Positions 58,045-64,000 of a stretch of 64,000 nt of DNA are shown here, in pieces. The stretch's first letter is position 1. Each line of letters begins with the position of its first letter. The stretch lies in assembly GCF_000732615.1 (NCBI RefSeq), contig NZ_JPGL01000015.1, positions 1 to 64,000 of the forward strand, in the 5' to 3' direction. Origin of the DNA: Burkholderia paludis (lineage in GTDB: Bacteria > Pseudomonadota > Gammaproteobacteria > Burkholderiales > Burkholderiaceae). The notes beneath the pieces were generated by a model, which saw nothing but the letters and a program-made list of their open reading frames with translations, had not been told where the DNA came from and did no database searches. A program made the translations under genes and the position numbers.

Positions 58045-58950
58045 TCAGGCGCCCTTCGTCGTGCCCCAGTTGCCGCCGTGCGCGGCCGCCTGCGCCGCCG
58101 GCGAGCGGGCGAGGTAGGCGAGCGCCTGCTCGGTCGAGCCTTCGTGGTGCGGCGTATAGCCCGGTTTGAAATAGCGCAGCGCCGCGCCGATCACCTTCCA
58201 GAACGACGGCAGGTGCCCGCGCCGCGAACCTTGCCACCACGCGAGCACGAAGCCCGGGTAGCGGCCGGCGCCGGGGTCGCGCCGGTACATGAACTTCGCG
58301 CCCGTCGTGATGTAGTAGAGCAGCAGCACGATCACGAACGTCATGTGCAGGCAGCGCTCCGGATAGGTGCCGCCCATGTGCCGGTAGATGTCGAACGCGA
58401 CGGTGCGGTGCTCGACTTCCTCGGCGCCGTGCCAGCGCAGCAGGTCGACCATCGTCGGGTCGGCGTTGCCTGCGTCGAGCCCGTGCGCGTTGAGCACCCA
58501 GTTGCCGAGATAGCCGAAGAAATGTTCGAGCGACGCGATCACGGCCAGCTGCTGCCGCAGCCAGAAACGCGTATGGCCGATCTTCAGCCCGAGCGGCTGT
58601 TCGCCGAGCACGCGCGTGAACAGCCGGTTCAGCTTTTGCGTGAACGGCTTCGTGTCGATCCCGTGCCGGTCGTAGTAGTGCTTGAGCACGCCGCCGTGCG
58701 AACGCGAATGCACGGCTTCCTGCCGCAGGAAGCCTTCGGCCTCGTCGCGCAGGCGCGCGTCGGTGATCAGCGGCAGCGCCTTGTTGTACACGCGGCAGAA
58801 CCACAGCTCGCCTTCCGGGAACAGCAGGTTCAGCGTGTTGATGATGTGAGTGCTGCCCGGGTCGTTCGGCACCCAGGTGACCGGCGTGTCGCTGAAGTCG
58901 AACTTCACGTGCCGGGCCTTGATCTTGTGATAGTCGGCGGTATCGGTCAT
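58045..58950 (-). CDS. Predicted metal-dependent hydrolase, PF10118 family
   Basis: Encodes 301 residues. Ligand-like motifs of a diiron/metal helical bundle: FLRQEAVHSRSHGGV near residue 70 and WHGAEEVEHRTVAFDIY near 165. A membrane-associated hydrophobic stretch (MTFVIVLLLYYITTGAK) follows. The family is called metal-dependent hydrolase but is unproven. Last gene of a three-gene unit with the hydrolase-SDR fusion (30-bp gap). Confidence 0.8.
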   Translation of the reverse strand: MTDTADYHKIKARHVKFDFSDTPVTWVPNDPGSTHIINTLNLLFPEGELWFCRVYNKALPLITDARLRDEAEGFLRQEAVHSRSHGGVLKHYYDRHGIDTKPFTQKLNRLFTRVLGEQPLGLKIGHTRFWLRQQLAVIASLEHFFGYLGNWVLNAHGLDAGNADPTMVDLLRWHGAEEVEHRTVAFDIYRHMGGTYPERCLHMTFVIVLLLYYITTGAKFMYRRDPGAGRYPGFVLAWWQGSRRGHLPSFWKVIGAALRYFKPGYTPHHEGSTEQALAYLARSPAAQAAAHGGNWGTTKGA

Positions 58951-58980
58951 TCGTGTCTCCCTGTGCGGCGGCGTGCGCCG

Positions 58981-60768
58981 TCAATGCGATGCCATGCTGA
59001 CGCGGGCGATCATCCGGCCCAGCCACGGCATGAAGCGGCCGACGAAGCGCAGCGCGTGCGCCTCGCCGCCGACCGCGACGACGGGGCGGTTGCGCAGCAC
59101 GCCGTCGACCATCGCCTGCGCCACGGTTTCGGGTTTCAGTCCGCGCATCTGGTACAGCTTCGTCGCGCGCTTGCGCAGCCGCGCCTCGTCGCGTGCGTCG
59201 GCGCCCGCGTACTGCGTCGACGCCATGATTCCGGTTTCCGCGAAGCCGGGGCATACGGCCGTCACGCCGATGCCTTTCTCCGCGAGTTCCGCGCGCATGC
59301 ATTCGCTGAGCATCAGCACGGCGGCCTTCGTCGTCGCATAGGCGGGCAGGTCGCGCGACGGCCCGAACGCGGCGGCCGACGCGGTGTTGACGATGTGGCC
59401 GCCAGTGCCGCGCGCGGCCATCTGCCGCGCAAACAGCCGCGAGCCGTGAATCACGCCCCACAGGTTCACGTGCAGGATGCGTTCCCAGTGCCGCGTGCTC
59501 GTGTCGAGGATGCCGCCGGCCATGCCGATGCCCGCGTTGTTGATCACGACGTCCGCGCCGCCGAGTTCGCTGCCGACCCACGCCGCAAGCGCTTCCATCT
59601 CGTCGGCGGACCCGACGTCGACGCGTTTCGCGATCGCTTGCGCACCGGTCAGCCCGATCAGCAGCGCGGTGCGTTCGGCGCTCGCGGCATCGATGTCGCA
59701 CGCGACGACCGTCGCGCCTTCGCGGGCGAACGCGAGCGCCGCGCAGCGGCCGATGCCGCTGCCCGCGCCGGTCACCACCGCGACCTTGCCGCTGAACGGG
59801 CCGCTCGTCGGGCGGCGGCGCGCGTTCGCGAGCGCGGGCGGTTCGTTGCCCGATTCGACCGCGTCGATCAGTTCTCCGGCGAGGCCCGCGAAGCGGGCCG
59901 GGTCGGAGAGCGGCAGCCAGTGGCCGGCCGCGACTTCGCGGCGGTAGTACTGCGGCACCCAGCGCGACAGGTTCTCGGACAACGCGGGGCTCACGTACTT
60001 GTCGCCGAGCGGCACGATCGTCTGCACCGGCGCATGCGCGTGGCGCTCGCGCGGCGTGAACAGGCAGCGGATGAAGTTCGCGCGATAGAGGCGCACGCCG
60101 CGCGCGCCGTCGTCGGCCTGCGTCGGGCGCGGCGCGGCGGGCGTCTTCTCGAGCCGGCGCAGCAGGCGCGGCCACGCGCGGCCGAGCCACAGCCGCCAGC
60201 CGAGCTCGGGGATGAACGGCAGGTGAAACAGGTACACGTACCACGACCGCACGAGCTGGCCGCCGAGCCTCGCGAGCGACGCGGGCGTCGGGCGCAGCAG
60301 GCGTTCGCGCAGCCAGAAGCCGACATGGTCGAGGCACGGCCCCGAGCACGACGTGTACGACGCGATGCGGCCGGCGAGGCGCGGATCGGTGACGAATTCC
60401 CAGCCCTGGATCGAGCCCCAGTCGTGCGCGACCAGATGGACGGCCCGGCCGGGGCAGAGCGCGTCGATCACCGCGACGAAATCGTCGGTCAGCTTCGCGA
60501 GGTGGTAGTCGGCCGTGCGCTTCGGGGCGCCGGACAGGCCCGCGCCGCGCACGTCGTACGCGATCACGTAGTGCTTGCGCGCGAGCAGCGGCGCGACGTG
60601 CTGCCAGACGCTGCTGTCGTCGGGATAGCCGTGCACCAGCACGACCGGCGGGCGGGCCGGGTCGCCCCAGGTCCTGACCGCGAGCGTCAGGTCGCCGGAG
60701 GCGACCGCCGTCTCGCTGTGTACCGATTCGAACAGGGCCAGCGGCGCTTCGTCGGAGAGAGGCTGCAT
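58981..60768 (-). CDS. Alpha/beta hydrolase fused to short-chain dehydrogenase (EphD-like)
   Basis: Encodes 595 residues. Residues 1-300: alpha/beta hydrolase with VVLVHGYPDDSSVW and the nucleophile Asp in LVAHDWGSIQGWEF, as in epoxide hydrolases; the His is in EVAAGHWLPL. Residues 320-595: SDR with TGAGSGIG, Ser in NTASAAAFG and YATTK catalytic pair. Mycobacterial EphD has the same fusion. Possible action on epoxides or esters, with the product oxidised or reduced in the second domain. ATG 60768; middle gene of the unit. Confidence 0.85.
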   Translation of the reverse strand: MQPLSDEAPLALFESVHSETAVASGDLTLAVRTWGDPARPPVVLVHGYPDDSSVWQHVAPLLARKHYVIAYDVRGAGLSGAPKRTADYHLAKLTDDFVAVIDALCPGRAVHLVAHDWGSIQGWEFVTDPRLAGRIASYTSCSGPCLDHVGFWLRERLLRPTPASLARLGGQLVRSWYVYLFHLPFIPELGWRLWLGRAWPRLLRRLEKTPAAPRPTQADDGARGVRLYRANFIRCLFTPRERHAHAPVQTIVPLGDKYVSPALSENLSRWVPQYYRREVAAGHWLPLSDPARFAGLAGELIDAVESGNEPPALANARRRPTSGPFSGKVAVVTGAGSGIGRCAALAFAREGATVVACDIDAASAERTALLIGLTGAQAIAKRVDVGSADEMEALAAWVGSELGGADVVINNAGIGMAGGILDTSTRHWERILHVNLWGVIHGSRLFARQMAARGTGGHIVNTASAAAFGPSRDLPAYATTKAAVLMLSECMRAELAEKGIGVTAVCPGFAETGIMASTQYAGADARDEARLRKRATKLYQMRGLKPETVAQAMVDGVLRNRPVVAVGGEAHALRFVGRFMPWLGRMIARVSMASH

Positions 60769-60812
60769 CGTGAGTCCGTCGTTCAGGGAGTCGGGAGGAA
60801 GAAGGGCGCGCG

Positions 60813-61712
60813 TCAGGCGGCGGCCGGCACGGTCGCCGCGGCCTGCGTGCGTTCGGCCAGGCGGTGCTGCCAGCGGCGCACGTGCGGCAGGTCGTCGTCG
60901 AGCCAGTACGCGTCGTCTTCCGTGATCACGAGCAGCTCCTCGAACTTCGCGCCGACACCGGCGAAGCCCAGGTGCGGCTCGACGGCCCACAGGCCCGGGA
61001 CGGGCGCATGCTCGGAGCGGCGGTCGATCGACCACAGCGGCGACCAGCCCTGCTGCTTCGCCGCGCGGCCCTGGTCGAGCAGCAGGTTGCGCGTCGCGTT
61101 CAGCCCGAAGCGCGCGACGAAGCGCGGCTTCGACAGCGTGTGGATCTTCGCGACGCGATGCGCGAGCACCTTGAACGGATAGGCCTTGTGGCGCGGCTCG
61201 ACGCCCTGGCGGCGGCACAGCGCGTCGACTTCCTGCGCGACCTCGGCCATCGGGCGGCGCGCCTTCACGAGCCGCACGATCAGGTCGCGATGGTCCATCA
61301 GGTCGTCCTGCAGTTGTTCGAGGATCGGGTTGTGGCCGAGGCAGTGCGCGTAGCCGACGTCCGCGACGATGCCGTCGAGCACGGGCGCGACGTCGAGGAT
61401 CACCGGCATGTCGGTTTCGAGCTGGCGATTGCCCGGGAAGAACGCGAGATTGAAGCCGCCCATGTGCCTGAGGCCCGAGAAGCCGGCGAACGCGGTGCGG
61501 TCGCCGAACCAGGCGAACGGCTTGTGCAGCCAGTCGCGCACGCCGTTGTCCTGCAGCCATTCGGTCAGCAGGCGCGCGGCTTCCTTCTCGGTGATGCCCG
61601 GGTAGAGCATCGCGCCGACGGTTTCGACACAGCGGTAAGCCAGCTGCTGGACCGCGCGGAACTGCGGCAATTCGTCGAGGTGGACTTCCGGCAGCGAATG
61701 GCGGTCGGCCAT
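60813..61712 (-). CDS. M24-family metallopeptidase (Xaa-Pro aminopeptidase-like)
   Basis: Encodes 299 residues with the pita-bread fold signs: metal ligands in ILDVAPVLDGIVADVGYAHC and the C-terminal glutamates in LWAVEPHLGFAGVGAKFEEL. It is shorter than typical creatinases and lacks the N-terminal domain, so peptidase activity is uncertain and a lyase or hydrolase role is possible. First gene of the three-gene unit (44-bp gap to the fusion). Confidence 0.82.
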   Translation of the reverse strand: MADRHSLPEVHLDELPQFRAVQQLAYRCVETVGAMLYPGITEKEAARLLTEWLQDNGVRDWLHKPFAWFGDRTAFAGFSGLRHMGGFNLAFFPGNRQLETDMPVILDVAPVLDGIVADVGYAHCLGHNPILEQLQDDLMDHRDLIVRLVKARRPMAEVAQEVDALCRRQGVEPRHKAYPFKVLAHRVAKIHTLSKPRFVARFGLNATRNLLLDQGRAAKQQGWSPLWSIDRRSEHAPVPGLWAVEPHLGFAGVGAKFEELLVITEDDAYWLDDDLPHVRRWQHRLAERTQAAATVPAAA

Positions 61713-62207
61713 GATGCGTCTCCATGTGTTGGCCCGCGCCTGCGCGTCGGCGCGGCTCGGGTCCGGTTCAAGGCGGGGTGCCGATCCGGAATGCATCCGC
61801 GCCGTTGTGTCGCGAATTATTCAGTCAGCATTTAATGTGCCATTGAGCAATGTAATTATCATAGCCGGTTCGCCGTGGCGCGCCAGCCCCCGAAGGTGAG
61901 GATTTCTCCTAATGGAAGGGGGAAATGGAGGGGACGCTCTAGGTTTCCGTCGCTCGGGGAGGGGGGAAGCCGCATGCGCGTGCGGGCCGGCGGGATCGGC
62001 CGGAGGGCGGTGCGGGCGGCTCCGGCGCCGGGCCGGCAGGTCGCGCCGGATCAACTTCGCGTCGTATCGCGGCGGGACGCTGTCAAATTGCCGAAATAAT
62101 TTCGTCACATCATTCGCCCCCTGTTCCAGGCCGCCCGGCCGGGCGGTGCCGGTGCATCGCGCGCGGGGCGGCCCCGAAGCCGATTCGACATTTCACGGAG
62201 AGAGACC
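61713..62207. other. Divergent intergenic region
   Basis: No gene seen. An AT-rich patch at 61805-61865 (TTATTCAGTCAGCATTTAAT, TGTAATTATCATAG) probably holds the promoter of the minus-strand unit. ACGGAGAGAG before 62208 is the ribosome site of the next gene. Confidence 0.5.
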
Positions 62208-63485
62208 ATGCAACGCCGCCAGTTCATGAACACCCTTGCCGCGGCGACCGCCGCGACGTCGCTGATGCTCAAGGCCGGCACGGCCGACGCGGCAAGCGCA
62301 TCCGCGCCGGACGCGCTGGACCCGGGCCGCTGGTCGCCGTTCAACGCCGCGCGTCTGCAGGCGGTGCTCGACGCGCATGGCGTCGCGAGCGCTCGCTACG
62401 ACGGCAAGCGCCGCCCGTACGCGGTGTTCGACTGGGACAACACGTGCATCATGAACGACTGCGAAGAGGCGTTGCTGATGTACCAGATCAATCATCTGCA
62501 GTACCGGCTGACCCCGGACGAATTCGTCGGCGTGATGTGGAAGGACGTGCCGAAGGGCGCGTTCATGAAGGATTACACGACCGTGGACGGCAAGCCGGTG
62601 ACGATGGAGGATCTCGCCGCCGACGTCGAATCCGACTACCGCTGGATTTACGCGAACTACAAGGGCTTCGGCGGCGACAAGAGCCTCGACGAGATTCGCG
62701 AGACCGACCAGTTCAAGGATTTCCGCGCGAAGCTGTACTTCATGTACGACGCGATCTGCGACACGCATCCGCTCGAAATCGGCTACAAGTGGATCCTCTA
62801 CTTCTACAAGAACATGACGACCGCCGAGTTGCAGGCGATGGCGGAAGCGTCGAACAACTACGGGATCGGCGACGCGCTGCGCAAGGTCCGCTACGAGAGC
62901 CCGAAGGCGCTGCCGGGCAAGGCCGGCGTGGTGGCCGACACGCATTTTCACGGCATCCGCATTCACGAGGAAATCCGCGCGGTGATGCATACGCTGCGCG
63001 CGAACGGCATCGACGTGTACGTGAGCACGGCGTCGCTCGACGACGTCGTGCGCGTATTCGCCGGCAATCCCAACTACGGCTACGGCGTGCCGCCGGAAAA
63101 CGTGATCGGCCTGCGTCTCGACATGCAGGACGGCAAGTACACGAGCACCTATCCGGCCGGCTGGCATTTCAACTGGGGGCCCGGCAAGACGGTGGGCATC
63201 CGCAACGTCCTCGCGTCGAAGAAGGGCTATGGCCCGCTGCTGGTGTTCGGCGACAGCGACGGCGACGCGTGGATGCTGCGCGACTTCAAGGACACCGCGG
63301 CCGGCGTGATCGTCAACCGGATGAAGACGGGCGAGATCGGCGCGGACAGCAAGCTCGCGGCCGGGCAGATCGGCAACCCGGACGCGCGCTTCCTGCTGCA
63401 GGGGCGCGACGAGCACACGGGCCTGATGATTCCGGACGAGAAGTCGATCAAGTACGGCAAGACCGAGCGCAAGCTGCTGGCCTGA
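62208..63485 (+). CDS. Exported HAD-superfamily phosphatase
   Basis: Encodes 425 residues. The N-terminus MQRRQFMNTLAAATAATSLM carries R-R-x-F, so export is likely by Tat; cleavage near ADAAS. HAD motif I is DWDNTCIMND, motif II S in VYVSTASLDD and motif IV FGDSDGDAWML. The DWDNT and GDSDGD forms recall phosphorylcholine phosphatase and related secreted acid phosphatases, but the substrate cannot be fixed. It stands alone, convergent with the stomatin-like gene. Confidence 0.82.
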   Translation: MQRRQFMNTLAAATAATSLMLKAGTADAASASAPDALDPGRWSPFNAARLQAVLDAHGVASARYDGKRRPYAVFDWDNTCIMNDCEEALLMYQINHLQYRLTPDEFVGVMWKDVPKGAFMKDYTTVDGKPVTMEDLAADVESDYRWIYANYKGFGGDKSLDEIRETDQFKDFRAKLYFMYDAICDTHPLEIGYKWILYFYKNMTTAELQAMAEASNNYGIGDALRKVRYESPKALPGKAGVVADTHFHGIRIHEEIRAVMHTLRANGIDVYVSTASLDDVVRVFAGNPNYGYGVPPENVIGLRLDMQDGKYTSTYPAGWHFNWGPGKTVGIRNVLASKKGYGPLLVFGDSDGDAWMLRDFKDTAAGVIVNRMKTGEIGADSKLAAGQIGNPDARFLLQGRDEHTGLMIPDEKSIKYGKTERKLLA

Positions 63486-63528
63486 CGCCCGACGGGCGTT
63501 GAAGCGCACGGGCCGGGCCCCGCGCGCT

Positions 63529-64000
63529 TCACCCCTCCCGCTTCCCGTTCCACCGCTCCAGCAACACCCCCAGCAGGTCGATCGGCAGCGGAAACACGAT
63601 CGTCGAATTCTTGTCCGCCGCGATCGTCGTCAGCGTCTGCAGGTAGCGCAGCTGCATCGCCTGCGGCTGCTGCGCGAGCCGTTGCGCGGCCTGCAGCAGC
63701 TTTTCCGACGCCTGCAGCTCGCCCTCCGCGTGAATCACCTTCGCGCGCCGCTCGCGTTCGGCCTCGGCCTGCCGCGCGATCGCGCGGATCATCGTTTCGT
63801 TGAGGTCGACGTGCTTGATTTCCACCGTCGACACCTTGATCCCCCATGCATCGGTCTGCGCGTCGAGCGTCTTCTGGATGTCGGCGTTCAACTGCTCGCG
63901 CTCGGCGAGCAGCGCGTCGAGTTCGTGCTTGCCGAGCACCGCGCGCAGCGTCGTCTGCGCGAGCTGGCTCGTCGCCTCGAAGAAGCGCGCGACCTGGATC
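63529..64000 (-). CDS. Stomatin/slipin (SPFH) family protein, partial
   Basis: The minus-strand frame is open to the window edge (start outside). The visible part has the band-7 C-terminal half ([39 protein letters not shown]), a coiled [12 protein letters not shown] segment and the closing [15 protein letters not shown]. Slipins are membrane scaffolds, commonly next to an NfeD protease, which would lie outside the window. Confidence 0.88.
   Translation of the reverse strand, partial: IQVARFFEATSQLAQTTLRAVLGKHELDALLAEREQLNADIQKTLDAQTDAWGIKVSTVEIKHVDLNETMIRAIARQAEAERERRAKVIHAEGELQASEKLLQAAQRLAQQPQAMQLRYLQTLTTIAADKNSTIVFPLPIDLLGVLLERWNGKREG

Overview
The window is high-GC DNA of the Burkholderia type, most likely from the Burkholderia cepacia complex. 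The main reasons are a 2,2-dialkylglycine decarboxylase with its divergent LysR regulator, an arrangement first described in B. cepacia, and a complete pyochelin cluster (pchDCBA, pchR, pchEFGHI, fpt genes) in the order expected for this group. The species and replicon cannot be read from the sequence; placement on a secondary chromosome is inference. Layout from left to right: (1) Positions 1-2909 are an accessory patch of lower GC. An IS3-type transposase fragment abuts the 3' end of an rhs gene. The remaining C-terminal toxin tip looks like a restriction-endonuclease-fold nuclease and is followed by a putative immunity gene, a nuclease-like gene fragment and a SymE-family gene. (2) Positions 2996-9402 hold a secreted protein of unknown role and a branched-chain amino acid ABC transporter (livK, livHMGF). 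(3) Positions 9488-13406 hold a LysR regulator divergent from a three-gene unit: a histidine-methyltransferase (EgtD)-like enzyme, an Fe(II)/2-oxoglutarate oxygenase and an EamA exporter. This looks like a small dedicated pathway whose product I do not recognise. (4) Positions 13472-17982 carry a VOC protein, an AraC regulator with a DUF2000 partner, and a three-gene ABC-2 exporter preceded by a perfect 16-bp inverted repeat. (5) Positions 18133-20396 are dgdA/dgdR. (6) Positions 20422-45651 are the pyochelin system. PchA and PchB make salicylate from chorismate, PchD activates it, PchE and PchF condense it with two cysteines, PchG reduces a thiazoline ring, and PchC edits. PchH/PchI are ABC exporter-type half transporters. 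FptA takes up ferripyochelin, and FptB, FptC and FptX act at the inner membrane. Three strong Fur-box palindromes sit before pchD, pchE and fptA. (7) Positions 45843-53626 contain tRNA-Leu(GAG), an LRR-protein kinase fusion, a LysE exporter, a copper-related unit (DUF2946, PCuAC chaperone, a 57-aa membrane protein), an SRPBCC protein, a ferredoxin, a sigma-54 activator, a tandem hairpin repeat array and small proteins. (8) Positions 53865-57966 hold an AzgA-type purine permease and a tandemly duplicated module. Each copy of the module has a promoter, a 28-codon ORF or small RNA, an intrinsic terminator and a DUF2917 gene. (9) Positions 58045-64000 hold a three-gene unit (M24 peptidase, hydrolase-SDR fusion, PF10118 protein), an exported HAD phosphatase and the start of a stomatin-like gene cut by the window edge. 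The observations most worth following up are the duplicated leader-ORF/attenuator/DUF2917 module, the methyltransferase-oxygenase-exporter unit, the DUF2946 ORF as a possible copper-sensing upstream ORF, the LRR-kinase beside tRNA-Leu, the Rhs tip left behind by an IS insertion, and a cysteine nucleophile in the PchF thioesterase.
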